A stretch of DNA of 64,000 bases from Oreocharis arfaki (GCA_013398015.1 VZRR01013893.1:2321-66320), one strand, 5' to 3'. Counted from the stretch's first letter, positions 12,001 to 25,000 are shown. The notes: generated from the letters alone by a model not told the origin. Made by a program: numbers and translations.

Positions 12001-12538
12001 TTCCTGGAGTAGGGGAGGACATTTTAAATTGGACTTTATTTTTCTTCTTTTCACTTTTCCATGAAAAATGGAACAGCCCCGCTCCATACGGTCATCCCAG
12101 CCTGCCAGCAGTGCCTGGTCTATGCACAGAGCCCAGAGTCCAAGCTGCCCCTGCTGGCTGGCTGCTGCTTTTGCTGAGGAGAAGGTGAAGTCACTCCACA
12201 AGTTACAGCCTCTAGCCCAGTTCCAGCCGCCATTGTCAACAGCGCTGCCGCCACAGGGAAAGACCCTGTCGGGTGGTGTGGAGCAAACAGATCAACAGCA
12301 TTTGCTGGTTTTAGGCTCCAGGTTTCTTTTAGTCCTTGTTCTCTGTTTTTGTTCAGGGGAAGAGGGAATTGTGTAATCGTGGAAGTTCACTTGCTGTGTT
12401 GTTTTTTCTTCCTTTGTTCTCTCTCCCCACCCCGTGCTCAGGAGAAGGGGGCTCTTCTACCACCCCTGGACCGTGTGGTGTTTGATGGAGGCCACCATCT
12501 TGGGGAGGGGCTTCTCCACCACCTTGTGTTCTTTGTTG
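12000..12538. other. GC-richer block next to an LTR, unassigned
   Basis: This 540-bp block is richer in G+C and CpG than its surroundings. It sits directly downstream (minus sense) of the LTR at 12539. It could be retroviral leader or another repeat, but no primer-binding site or gag-like frame is visible. A 102-codon plus-strand frame (12068-12376) has no recognisable domain. Confidence 0.35.
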
Positions 12539-12820
12539 TGTCAGGAAAATAAATCCGCAAACACCAGAGGTTTATGTCCAAAAAGGAGACAGAGGAGTCC
12601 CTTTACTTTATTCGAATAAAGGGAGAGGTCCTGGGGCATTCCCCTGGAGTCTCTCAAATTATTGGAGGTCGCAGCCTCCTTTTTATCCTATGTTCCCTGG
12701 TTTCCCAACCGCATTTCCCTCTCTCTTTCCCCATTGGCTGAGGTACTCGAGAGGTACAGACTTCCCGGAATGCCTAATATCTAAAAATTCCCTTCTAATT
12801 TATAACTCCCCCTTGTCCGC
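12539..12820 (-). mobile_element. ERV LTR, minus strand, low-coordinate end defined
   Basis: Read on the minus strand, the stretch has a GGATAAAAAGG TATA box (about 12678-12688), and about 70 bases further on AATAAA (12607-12612). It ends in ...CCTGACA, whose complement TGTCAGG starts at 12539. The 'ggagaggtcctggggcattc' block and the 'ctctttccccattggctgag' CCAAT-type block look like a class II avian ERV LTR. A purine run resembling a polypurine tract (minus AAGGGGGAG) lies at about 12806-12815, but no TG follows it. The high-coordinate boundary is therefore unresolved, and the LTR may extend towards 13000. No target duplication was identified. Confidence 0.7.
12606..12621. promoter_or_regulatory. 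Perfect 16-bp palindrome holding AATAAA on both strands
   Basis: CTTTATTCGAATAAAG equals its own reverse complement, so a canonical poly(A) hexamer is present on each strand: 12607-12612 on minus (the LTR's own signal) and 12615-12620 on plus. The sequence fact is certain. That it functions as a bidirectional polyadenylation signal is inference. Confidence 0.7.
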
Positions 12821-15553
12821 AGACCTTTGGTATGTTTGAAGGTACAAATCTCTTTAATTCATCAATCAATGGAATCCTTCCCATTGTCTTTCTTATCTCA
12901 TTGTGCTAGTCTTGTCTACCCACAGCTTGTTTGTAAAGACAGGTTCTGCATTCCTCTCAGTTGCCAGGCAGTTGTGGGATTCAATGCCTTTGTATCTAGT
13001 GATTATTACTGTTACTTCTTCCTGCTGCTGTTCTGTTTTCTGCTAAACTGTTATTGTTACATTTATATTTTCTCGCATTCATCTCTCTATTGGTGAAAAG
13101 GGGAGTGGCTAAACCTAAAAGGGGAGGTAATTCATTTTGGAGTGTCCACCCCGTAAATTGTCTTAAATCAAGACAAAAGGCTATTCTGCAAATGTGCGGC
13201 TGTGACTGCAATTGTGCTTTGTCCCTGAAATCCTTGCTCATTGCCTTGAACACGTCATTGCTTACCTTAATGACATAGTATGGTCTTTTGTTTTTTTGCT
13301 TGTTCGTTTTTCCAGAAAGAATCTTTATCTGCATGTAAATAAGGATGTTAATTTACAGCCAGGAGTACTCTTCAGACACTTTTCCAAATTATTTTCTTAA
13401 ATACTTCAGCAACAGGAACAGTGGCATATCCTCGTCAAGAAGACAATCAACCATCACACAAGGCAAACTCTGCATGTAAACACCTCGTTTGTTTCAGTTG
13501 GAACTATACTGTACCAGAATGGTCAAAGGATGCACACCAGTCAGAGGCTTCAATTGGTTCATAAGCTGCACAGGGAGCTGTACTTAATGATAAAATTAAA
13601 ATGACTTGGAGGTGTTCGCAAGATTCTTCAGAAACAGAAAAGCTTGGATTATTTGTGTCTTATGTCGGTAACGGCTAACTCAGCTCTCAGCCACTGCAGA
13701 ACTTTAACATGAACTTCCTATGCTAGTTTCTACACAGCAAGTCTGAAATCCAGACCATATGTTAAAGTACGGTCAGAATACCTCAAGCTTACTCTGTATA
13801 CAATTCCAGAAACAGATAGGAAAATGAGACACATTAGCATAGGTTGCCCTTGATTTTAGTGCAACTCTATGGAAAACCCAAGTGTGCTCTTTTCCCAGAT
13901 TGAACTTTTTTCAGTGAACTGTTTTTCAGTAAACATTTAATAATTTCTAATGCACACAGTACATTGAATAGCTGCACCAAAAAGCAACTCTGCAGCTCCA
14001 CTTCGTCGCATTTCCTGAGAGTTACACAGCAGTTTACTTCAAATAACAATTTTTTATCTTTAGCCTTCTTGGGTCCTAGTATATCCATGTAAATTCTAAC
14101 TCTGAAGTGGTGCTGTGTGGCAGAATAATACTTCAGATCACTGCAAACATGGCCATACCATGTGGTGGACACTGCAGACACTACACCTTCAGAGTTCTGA
14201 ATCTTTTTGAGCCACGCCATTGGTACATCCATCACTATCCTCATGACTGTCTTGGGCAAGGTATTTGTTTTCCCTCAAGGAAGTCTGAGGATCCTGGTTT
14301 TTTGTCTCGTTGCTGTGACATGAACTGAGCTGAGCTAAGTGAGTTGCAGATAGCAACACACAGCACAAGGCCAGGATAATTTGGAAGCTAGATATACAAC
14401 GGGTAGACAGGAACAGTACAAAGGCCCAGACTGCATCCCTCCATCTCTGTGCCAAAAGGACATGACTGTATTTCTGCTGCCTGTCTCTGTGCTCCGTGGG
14501 GTTCCTTCAGCAAAATTTTGCATGTTTGCCTTGCATTAATAGAGCAAACCAGGAACAAGGTAAAGCAATTAGTTGATGTCTAACACCATAATAAATGCTA
14601 CCAAACTTGGCAAAAAAAGTATAACCAGGAATGAGTAGAAAGTTTGACACATATAGTATAGAACTGAACACCTGTACTTATAATGAACAGAAATACTAAC
14701 TTCTTTACTGCATCCTGTGGCAGCATGAACCTGAAGTCTTTCCACCTTTCACACAGGAGCAGGCTGGTGAAAACACATCCTGTATTATAAAACTAGGATG
14801 TCAGTGAATGGCCAGCTATTGTGCTGTTCTCCTATTGAAGACACGCTAGATGGTACACTGCAGCTTGGTTGCATACATACTCACTAGGAGTCCTGTATTT
14901 AAACTGCATTCCTGTCCTGTTGCCTCAGATACATTTTCCTTTTTCTGACCCCAAAGGACTTACAGAATGACCCGTAGCTGTCTTATACACAGTGCTAAAA
15001 CCCATTCTCATAATGCCTTGTTTGTATCAAGGGAAGTCTATAATGGCACTTCTCAATACATACAGTTGTGTATATTTCATTTGGTGCATGTACTTTCTTG
15101 TTATTCAATAGCTAAGAAACCTGAAGTTAAAGAAAGTTAGTCCTGAGAGCTGGTATGAGTAAAGGGTGCCTTGAAACAAATACATAATAATCTATTAGGA
15201 AGTGTTCACCCACATGCAAAGAACACAGGAGTTTCTCCACAGAAAGAAAAAGAAAAATGTGTCCCAGAGCGAGATCCCAAGAAGAAATTATTGAGATTTG
15301 CAGTTACATACAGATTTCAGGTGTATCCATAAAACTTTAACTATAAAAAGGGCAAGAAATTCACGTTTCTGAAGAGGCAAGCCTCCTCACTCTATCATGT
15401 GCATAGCCAGCCTTTATCAAAATCGAAAGGTAAAAAGAGGTCCTGGTTACCCCAAGAGGTGTGAGCTAAATCTAGTTCTCTGTTGCAGATTTCTTATATG
15501 CGTTGGGATAAATTACTGTGCGTCAAGGTCCCGCGGCCTTGCAAGAGGAGCAG
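12821..15553. other. Unique or unresolved sequence
   Basis: The first 200 bases may be the remainder of the preceding LTR. A plus-strand purine run 'aaaaggggaggt' at about 13115 resembles a polypurine tract but has no LTR after it. A 130-codon minus-strand frame (13867-14259) matches nothing I know, and several frames of this length are expected by chance in the window. Nothing else is supported. Confidence 0.4.
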
Positions 15554-15606
15554 AATAATAATAATGATGAGGATGATGATGACATATATATATATATTAT
15601 ATGTAC
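15554..15606. repeat. Compound microsatellite (AAT)n-(GAT)n-(AT)n
   Basis: AAT units, then GAT/GAG units, then an AT run ('catatatatatatatatt') in about 50 bases. Confidence 0.85.
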
Positions 15607-16092
15607 ATTAATTTATGCATTAAGGATGCGGGTACTTAGATAATCAGGCAGCGTTTGCAATCCATAAACTATAGCTTCCATACCACATTTGAAGGAGCTA
15701 TCTTAATTCTGTTGTAGTAACATCAATGCTGCTTTTAACCGGCATTCGGAATGAGGATTGAGTATTGTACTGATTAGCTCTGTGAACTTACTTAGGTTGC
15801 ACCAGTGAAAAAACTGTTTTCTTTAAAATGTGGTGTAAAGTACATCAGACTTTGAAGGACAAAGATGTTTTGTCATTATCATTTTAGAACAAAATTATTC
15901 TTGCGCAAAATGCTGTTCATTAGGCAATATAATAGTGTCCATTTTGATGTATAAAAATTTAAACGTCAACTCCATTGCAACAACATATTCACTCGAATAC
16001 TGGTTTAGGGAATGTCACTACCTTAGTGAAGCATACATAACCATATTAGTTAAAAGTCAACCAATAAACAAACTCAGTTTTAAGTTATCTTA
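15607..16092. other. Unique AT-rich sequence
   Basis: Nothing recognised before the doubtful coding remnant that follows. Confidence 0.45.
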
Positions 16093-16465
16093 CAACAGTT
16101 GTTGTACAATGCTAGCACGATTTTCTCCCATACTGCTACTTTTTTCTGACGCTTGCTTTAGGACTCTTGGCTGTAGCAGGATGTCAATGGCAGCTTCTAG
16201 GATTTCTCTACCTGGCATGCCCATGCCTTCACAAAGATAAAGCTGTGCTTTTAGGTCCTATGTGGGCCACTCCTTTGCCAAAATATCCAGTTAAAACACC
16301 ATTGATAGGTCCAAATATGTGCTGATTCATTGGTACCTACACAAAATGGTTTACTCCCACTCCAGGAGCATGTGCATATACAGGGCTCAAGATGTGTGCA
16401 AACACGATATACCAGTGACTGCACTGAAGTAGTTCCAGCACTGGCACATAGGAAGTACGTATCAA
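16093..16465 (-). pseudogene. Possible decayed coding remnant, unidentified
   Basis: Three neighbouring open stretches on the minus strand read as protein-like. From 16465 a frame of about 42 codons ends '...YAHAPGVGVNHFV' at a TAG (16337-16339). It continues in the same frame as 'PMNQHIFGPINGVLTGYFG...' to a TGA at 16229-16231. After a one-base shift, 47 more codons ('EGMGMPGREILEAAIDILL...') run to a TAA at 16090-16092. One stop and one shift therefore separate three coherent blocks, as in a processed pseudogene. I do not recognise the protein, see no poly(A) tail or splice sites, and open stretches this short are common by chance. Treat it as a lead only. Confidence 0.2.
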
Positions 16466-17840
16466 TCACTGTGCTGAGGAAGGTGAGGAATGCAGAAGAC
16501 CTTATGCCTGGACTGCTCAAAAACGTATGGCCCAATCACCTTTGTTGGGGAGAAAGCAAATTTGGAGTGGAGGAGTAACAGAAGCTTTTGAACCTTCATT
16601 TCTTTCAGTCTAGTCTCCGGGAAATGTCTCTAGGAAAAGTGCATTTGTTTAAAATCTGTGACAAGTGGAACAGTTGAAGCCTTGGGACACAGGCATGGTT
16701 GAAGAAATCTTATAGCTTTTGGCCTGGAGGAACACTCTTGTTGATTGTAAGGTTTCCTCGTGGCTTTAAAACCAATGAATTTTCATATGCTAGCAATACT
16801 TTACAGAATCCTGCTATGTGGCCAATAGTACTGGCTGCACTAGATCTCCTCATGGAATAACATAATATTAAGGTGAAAGCTGAAATCTGTCTGGCAAAGG
16901 ATGAAATGCCAGACTGCAAGCATTCAGTTAATCTACATGCACACTGATCTCTGCACTGTTGAGGAAACAAGATCATGAAAGCCAGGAATGCCCATTGACT
17001 AAAGCTAGAAGTACACAAGTCTGCAAATAACAGGTCAGGTTTTAATAGGGATCATAACTAATCGAGAAAGAACTGCTTAGCTGGAGATGAAATCAGGAGG
17101 ATTAATCTGTTTGCACATTTGCATAGGGAATGCTGAAGTTGTGACTGGGAGCAGGTTCTTAAACACAGGGTGTAGCTGAAATAGGAGTGATGGCCATGAT
17201 GTAGGATCTTAAGTCTATGGAGTATGCTGTACAGAGGTAAATTGAGAAGACAAAGATTTTTTTTTCTGGGAGATTTTCTGTTAGTTGAAATGTCTGAGAC
17301 CCAAATGTCCTCTACCTTACCCAGAATTACCAGGTGTGATGCAGACTGCTAAATGAAGTAGTATGACAGTGTTACAGAGGTGAACAGATCAAGATCAAAG
17401 GCCTTTCCAGTATAAAAATCTGTTTAATCCATCTGTGTGTCTAACCCCAGCAAATGAACAACTCTGACCACGCACTTTCAAACTCTTGAGCTAACTGCTG
17501 CAGCTGTGGGCTGACTGCTCTAAAAGGTCTTCAGCTTTCAGAAAAAAATATGACAGGGAGCTGTAGGACGAAATAACAACAACTAGAAGAAAGAGGAATA
17601 TACAAAAGGATTTTTTTTTTCTTCTAGTGCTAAGCAGTAAGGTGTTGAAATTAACAGAAATTTGTCCTAAGGAAGAGACTGTCCAGAGCAGGTGAAGTAG
17701 TCACCTCTGACTAGATAAGAGACTTTCTGTGGCTCATACCATAACAGAAGTTCTTAAACTATACACCTGCGTGTAAGGAACATGAGTTACTCGTACTGCA
17801 GAAATTTTGTTAGCAGTGTGATGCAGTTTAAGATGTGATC
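16466..17840. other. Unique non-coding sequence
   Basis: No repeat or gene recognised. There are T-runs at about 17260 and 17612. Confidence 0.45.
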
Positions 17841-18110
17841 AGCTGAGTGTGGGCAATATTGAGGTCACAGGGGCTTGTCTGATTTTGACAAGTTTGGGCA
17901 GTAGAAGAATCAGAGGGGAGAGATTTTATATTCTCTATACACATACTGGCCATTCTCCATTGAAATGCTGTGTCCAGTTCTTACAGCCAGTTCTGGTGGG
18001 ATGTCAGAAAATGGGCTACAGATCAAAGAGCTTAAAGAAAAGAGATTTGAAAGACACGTCAATGAAAAGACTTGGGGAAGTAAATCTGCTTACGCAGAAG
18101 AGAGGATAAG
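17840..18110 (+). mobile_element. Possible degraded CR1 body fragment, plus strand
   Basis: A weak match to the CR1 region upstream of the 3' untranslated end. 'gaaatgctgtgtccagttct' at about 17962 corresponds to the family's 'gtactgtgtccagttctgg' block, and further weak similarity follows ('gagcttaaagaaaagag', 'agacttggggaag'). The similarity is patchy and the fragment would be very old. The 86-codon plus frame across it is not a recognisable reverse transcriptase. Confidence 0.35.
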
Positions 18111-18819
18111 TAGATCAGCAAGAGGTTTATGAGTGACTGCAGCAACTTAACAACAACTCTTAGGAGTTCTGAAAGCTCTAAAAGAGAAGTTAAAATAAGA
18201 TAAGTTTTATATTTATTCAATGATAGATACTACATGGAATTTGCCTGGGAAAGAGAAATGACTGCAACATTATAAGCAGAGTTTAAGCACCAATACAGAA
18301 AATTCTGACCTAAGAGCAAATCCACTACATTTTTTTGCTAGAGATATTCTTGCTATCAAAAGCCAATAATAGAGATGAGAGAGGAAATTTGGCTGCAATT
18401 TAAAAGTCTCTAAAGAGCACAGGGGTGATGCAAGGCAGAGCAGTAGTAGAAGACGTTTAGACTTAATGATAGGCATAGGCAGTGGCATTGCAGCCCCAAA
18501 GCTGCACCCAGACAGACACTGGCCGTGTTAATGGCCTGACTCCCCATAGCACAACTCACAGAAAAAGAAATGAAACAAGGAAGGCCGAGTGGTTTGTCCT
18601 TTTCCACCAGTCTTTTACTAATTCAGTGGATGGACGTAAGCAAAATAACAGTTTTGGCATTTGTCTTTGCACAGTTCAAACCGTGATTGCTGACATTAGC
18701 AGAACTTGAATTCATTCAAGTTTGGGGTATTTTTTACAGAGGGACTCAAGAAACAGTCTGAGGAGGACCATTTACTCAGATAAGATGGGCTTATGAGGTA
18801 ACTATAAATGAGCATCCAG
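18111..18819. other. Unique sequence
   Basis: Nothing recognised. Confidence 0.45.
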
Positions 18820-18975
18820 AAAAAAATTAAACAACAATTAAACAAAAAGCAAAGCCAAAACAAGACAACAAAAAACCCCAAACAAACAGAAAAACCTGAA
18901 CAACAACAAAAAAACCCAAACAAAAACAAAAAACACCCAACAAATCAAAATAACCCAACACAACCAAAAAAGCCC
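18820..18975. repeat. A/C-rich low-complexity tract
   Basis: About 155 bases consist almost only of A and C on the plus strand, as irregular AAC, AAAAC and CCAAA units. Both strands are open across it, giving Lys/Asn/Gln/Pro-rich plus-strand and Phe/Cys/Leu-rich minus-strand translations, which are artefacts of composition. Confidence 0.85.
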
Positions 18976-18979
18976 AGCT

Positions 18980-19040
18980 CCAGAATCACAGAATAGTTTC
19001 AACCTGTTAGGAAGAGAGCTGCTTTCTGCGTACATCTGTT
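18980..19040 (-). mobile_element. Possible CR1 3' end, minus strand, abutting the A/C tract
   Basis: 'agaatcacagaatagttt' at about 18982 is the complement of CR1-type terminal octamers, followed by 'caacctgttaggaagag', a distorted version of the 'ggttggaagag' block. The match is short and diverged. Confidence 0.4.
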
Positions 19041-22000
19041 AAGGGCGTCTGATAACCAGCATGGGACACAAGTGCTCAGTGTAAGGTGAAATTAAAAGCA
19101 TGCTTCTGAATGAGATAAGCTTGTGACTTGCAGTTTTGTCATTCCAGTGAGAGCATCAAAGTTCAACGATGCACTAGTTGGGATCAACAAGGAGTAGTGT
19201 GACAATGAGCTGTCACAAACATCCTCATGTGAAAGTTTGAAGGCCACAGCTGGTGGACAAGCAGCTCACTTTGGCAAGGCCAAAGGATGAAAATGTATGA
19301 GCCTGTCACTGAATGGTCTTTTTTAAAATGGCATGGAGATCCAGAAGAAGCAGTATTTAAATAGACTATTTAGTAAGTTAAAAGGGCATTACTGCACCAT
19401 GAGCAAAGGTCTGTACCTGGTCTCTTTTTTCAAAAATGCATCTGCAGAAATGGTCCCCCATTTTATGCCAGTAATGATTTCTGCATCAACTATACTGGTT
19501 CTGCAGAATTTTCTTAAATCTAATTCTGGCAGTTCTGGTTGGGAAAACTTGCCCCTTTCCTTCTGGCAGACTGAAAATCAAATACGTTTCTCAAGAAAAT
19601 ACATTGCAACAAAAGTTCCTATTTGAAATTGCCTTATATTTTTCTACGAGACATTCCAGAAAAAAAAAAAAAGGGTCCTTAATTTAACTTTCATCTACAT
19701 CTGCATTCGATTTTAGCTCTTAAAAAACATAAAATCCATTTTCCTCATTTTTAGCTTTGATTTTTCAAAACTAAGGTCATTTCTACTTCTCTATCATTTT
19801 GCACTTTGAAGAAACAAAATAAGAGAACACAGGAACAGCAATTTCCTCCAGAAATCCCTTCTTGTTCTTCTGGTCCCCCTTTTTTGGGAGGAAGAAGTAA
19901 ACAGAAGCAAGAACTTAGAAGAAAGCAAAGTAAGAGAAAGCAAAAAGATGAAACTTTTTCAGGTGTAAAAAAATTACTTAAAGCACTCATTTTGAAGCAC
20001 AAAAAACCTCCCATTTTTTACTTTAAAAGATGAAATATATTTTAAAAAGGCAAAATAAATATTTTCATTCTTCCCTAATATAAAATCCAAATTGTAAAAA
20101 ATCTGGGGCATTGTTGGAAAGTGTTCTGGTAAAAAGTTTATGCCAGTCCTGCTCTCTGGAGTGGCAACAGCAGCATTAATACCTCTGAAGGCCAATTACA
20201 CTTCAGTAAACCTATTATCTCCGTGTCTGGCCATCCTGACATATGTATGGCCTTTTTTCTTTCAGTCATTTTTCACAGGTGCCCTTAACACCTGTTTATT
20301 TTCTGGCTGGGGACCACCACTCATTTTTTTGTAGCACTGCTGGTCCCATGGTATCAACAGAGCTTATTTTGAGCTCTGCCACTTGCACTGACAGACACAT
20401 GCAGTAAGAATGATATTTCAGCATTCACTGAGAGCAACATTTGTAATGTGTGCAGATTTATCTTCATGTTTCTTCATTCTTTTCTTCTATCTCCCTTGGT
20501 ACCACTGTTGGGGAGGGAAAACTTGCTAAGACTGCTTATGAGGCATGGAAATCTCTGTTTAGTCTGATGTGTGGGAGCAAGTGCCGTGATATTTGCTCTC
20601 ATTTGTCTCTCTGTAGCTGCCTGAGCTCATCTGTGTAGTATAATCTGTGTTTGATAAAAATAGAGTTTAGAAAACATCTGTTGATATTTTTGATAAAATG
20701 TTGAAATGGTGTTTTATGTGAAAAACAATTCCCTTTTTCCTATGCCAGCAGTTTCAACAAGAATAAACCTTTCTGATTAAAAGCCATTTGGGTGCAAACT
20801 TTTATTTTCTTGCAAGCGTTTCACCTGTGCTCAGCACTTTCCCATGCTTGCTGAGATCAAACAAGAAGAATGCTTTGTTTTGTACCTCCTGATAGTGTGC
20901 TGTAGGATATTTATCCCATGGTTGCCTCCGTGAAGTCGATAGGACTACTGATGTCACTCTAAGCAATCCAGCAATCTACATCACAAGGTGATGTTGGAAA
21001 AGAAATGGTGCTGTGCCGTTAGTCTCTCGTGTCAGCACCTACAGGAGCAAAACGCCTGTGTGGCCAGCACTGGACCTTGGGCACCACCAGCCCAAAGGCA
21101 GAGGACAGTCCCTGGTGGTTCCTGCACTAGCTGAGGCTCAGCTACTCCAAATGAAAACCCCAGCTCTGCTGTGGCCTTGACAGAAGCAACTTCTGGGGGT
21201 GCCAAAGATTTATGTGTTGTCTTGAAACCTCATTATTGAGCAAACTTTCCAGCATGGAAGGGACTTTTGTTGATAACCAGGGACATGATTTTCAGCATTT
21301 ATTTTTATTTCTTTTTATTCTCACCATGGAATGTGTTGCCTGAGGCTTTGTGTATCAGACTGCATCCATATCCATTGCAAGAGAGAAAACAAATGATTTC
21401 CACTTTCCTGAGAGAGGATGGGAAATTTTTGAAGCAGGTCCAATTCTGCTCTCCTTTCCACCCTTTTCCTTCAGAAAAGGCACCAAAATATGTCAAGTAA
21501 TAAGCAGTCTGTGTACGTGCAGAGCTGAAGGACAGAACCCACCCCCTCCCACAGCTTCCTAGACACACAGCAAATAAAACCAGTCCCATAATTCAGTCAC
21601 TGGCACCAAGCTGCCCATTCCTCTTTGACTCAAAATAAAATTTAAATGGATCAAAATCACTGTATTTCTCCTCCAGCAGGATGGCACAGGTGCCTTTAGA
21701 TCCCTGTGGAGCGCAGAAGTTACATTCCCCCCATCATTTGAATAAATGGCAGCAGCCACTGTTCCTCAGAGCTAGATACAGTTAATTGCTCAAAGATTAG
21801 ACTTTTGCAGATTTTGTTAATGCTCACTGTTCTTTCTCTTGAAATGTAGGTAAGATCTGTATCTAGATTTAGTAAACTAAGAGTAAGATACAGTATCTCT
21901 GCTTGAGGTCTATAACAATACAATGATACTGTTGATTTATTTCCACATTCACCTGGTGCGTTACTGGGTCAGTTTTCCTGTTTTCATTAGGTTCCTTCCC

Positions 22001-25000
22001 TTGAAAACTGCTTCAGGATCTCAGTGATTCACTAAACCTACAGTCTTCTGGACATCTCTCTTCACTGTAGGGTGCAATCCAGGTCACTTCAGTGAGTCGG
22101 TTCACACAACAATGTGCGCAGTTGATTAAGCAGTGCCCCAAAACAGTCCCTGGAAATGAAGTCAGTTGACAAATGTTCACTGGGATATATTCTTTAAGAT
22201 TTGAATTTAACTTTTTTTTTTTTAAGGAAGATTTTGCAGCATACTATCAGTTAAAAAGAAGAGGAGACAGAGAAAATGCAGCCTGCATGGTTTGCTACTA
22301 ATAAAACTGCCTCTGAAAGTAAAATGCTACTTAAGGTTTACCCTCACTGATTTCTAGGCAGACTCTCAATTTCAGAGATTATAATAAATTGCACAATCAA
22401 AGTCCATCTTTACTCAATAAAACTCTTAAGCACATGCTGTCTTTTAAATCCGAGCCTGGGCATACATGCTTTGCTGATCACAGTCAGAGATTTTGCATTT
22501 AATTTGTGTTTTGAGACCACGCCTTCTCTTTTAGTATTATGCAAAGAGGCAGTATCAGGAGCCCAGGAACTGTGGCAGCTGGAAGAGCTGATATGGATTT
22601 GAACTCAAGGGCACACACATCACAGGTATTGTGCATGCCATAAGCATGTAACTTGCTTAATACATATGTAGATGAGAAAGGTCTTCAGCTGATGGTCATG
22701 CCAGATGGAAACGTTTTACAGATGGAAAAGTGCAAGGAGGAGCTATGTGTCAGTATGACTTGTGCCATGCTCCAGGGTATAGAAGGGTGACTCTACTGAG
22801 CTATACCCATTGTGAAGGTAGAGAAGTGTGAAGGAAAACTGCACTTGAGAATTATAATCTGGGAACACTACAGAATTTCACCAAGATGTATTGTTTGTGA
22901 ATGGTTACTCACACATGGAATGTGCTTTGTACTACTGAAATTACAGTCAGAATTTACTTTGTACAAGCATGGGTCTAGAGGGTCTTTGACTTCTGCCATG
23001 CTCAGTGCAGAGGAGCTGCCTAACAGAGCTGGAAGAGTCTGGAAAATCCTGTGGGAAGTAGCACAGGACCAGTTTTTGTAATCCTCAACCCATCACAGGC
23101 ACATTATTTCTCTAATTTGAATTAATGCCTATCGTTGATGTATTCAGTACTGTTAAAATCAATTTCAATCTAAAATGTTTTTGTTCTGTGGTAACTTCTA
23201 GAAACTATTTCCTTAAAGGCCTGATAATGTCAGTGGAAAAAACTCACAGTGACTGTGTCTGTAAACCCTTGTCTCCATGTCAGAATGCAGCCTCCTAAAA
23301 CGGATGGAAAAGGCCATATTTTTCACTCCAAGATTTTGCCATTAGTTTTTCCCTCTGCCCATGTCCATATGTTGTCTGTCATGAGGTGGACATAGGTTTA
23401 AATGCAGAACAGAGGGGTGCTGACATAATGAAGGCTTTTAAGATCACGTTAGATGTGAGCACTCAAGTCAGAAATATTTCAGTTTACTTTGCTGACTCTG
23501 CCTGGCAACAGAGAAATAGACCTCTAACATCCAAGATCCTTTTGTGAGCCCTCACAAAAGGGCTCATAAATGCTATGCTTCTGTGTTGCTCCTCTCCATC
23601 AGAATTCATATAATTTTCTCCTGAGCACAACAGTGTGTGCAATGAGCCAATAGCCTCCTTCAGGAAGGTCTGCATGTTCAGCCTCCAGACTATCACAAAA
23701 GAAAACATCTTTAAGCTAAGAAGGCATTTGACACTGTCTTCTGTCTTGCAGAGAAAAAAATCATTCTCTTGGCCTCACTGAAGCCACTGATCTTTGGTCT
23801 TTGCTGTCAATGACTGCACGCAGCCTTCTGTCTGCTGACAGGTGACTGCCAACTCAGGGAGATTTTAGAGCTCTAAGTCCACAGAAAATTATGTAGGAAG
23901 AGGGATATGCTTGTGCCTTACTGTTCTTCTCATGTGCTAAAACAGGTGATTGTTTCCCCAACCCCTGTCACAGCTGGGGTTGTATTCTAAATATATGAGG
24001 CTGAGTAAGGACTCCAATTTTCAGCAATGCAGCATCACTGTAAACTGGTGAGAAAGAAAGAAACACCCACAGTCCACATAGCCAAGGATGTGGGGTGTCT
24101 TATTTGGGACTTCAAATACATTTCCTGCCTAGGGAAACTGAGGCAAAGCATGTCAGTCTACTAATGAATCACGTCAGAAATCATGAAGCTGTGTGTCTGT
24201 GAGGACTGCGAACACCTCCTTTTCCTTTGATCTCTGCCTTTAGACATGTGAATTGTCTAACCCTGTGTCCTCCAGATGTTCAGACTCAAATTACGAAGGT
24301 CCCAGATTACTTGTGGAGTCCACTGAGGCTCTCCCGCTTGCCCTTAATAAGGCACATGGGCAGTTTGTAGAGGTCTAGCATCAGCTTCCAGACTGATGCT
24401 CATGAAGCAATGCTTGAGCCTTTGTTCCCCCTTTTCTGCCAGAGAGGGGATATAAAGTCCCTTCCCTCAGTTCTACATCCAGTTCAAAAATCTTTTCTAC
24501 ACAGTCTCAAACTGGGCCAACAGTTCATCTCAAGCTTTACTGGTCTGAATTTCTGGAAACCATGGGCCTGCTTCCTGATGTGAAGCAGGGTGAAGGGACA
24601 AAGGGCAGCCTTCCACCTTCTGTTCTTTCCCTGGTACCCCCAGGTGATGACAGTCAAGGACTGGTGAGGCAGCTGGTCATTCAGCTTTTCGAAGAAATCT
24701 CACAGCTCTAGCATGTTTAGTCTTCTTTGGTTTCCTTCATGCAATACCCATCACTGCACTTACTCAACATTTAGGGGCTGTTCACTCACCTTCTCTCTGG
24801 GTACATGCTGTGTTGTGCCCTCTGCTCACCCTGCTTCTGCCCCTCCTTTTCCCACAGCCTCAGTGGCATGACAACAGGCCTTTTTGGCAAGGGTGCAACC
24901 AATTGAGCAATAGGGAGTATTCGGACTCTTCATCGCTCTCACAGCAGTTTTCTTACTGGTGCCTCATCATGGATCCTTTCAGAGGCAGAGATGGTAGGCA

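Noticed and set aside
13110..13130. Polypurine-tract-like 'aaaaggggaggt' as evidence for a plus-strand provirus
   Set aside because: No LTR begins after it, and the nearby LTR is in the opposite orientation.
13867..14259. 130-codon minus-strand frame
   Set aside because: No recognisable motif or convincing splice signals. Several frames this long are expected by chance.
24450..24475. TATA-like 'gaggggatataaagtcc' as a promoter
   Set aside because: No initiator, CpG island or downstream transcript feature. A single TATA match is expected by chance.
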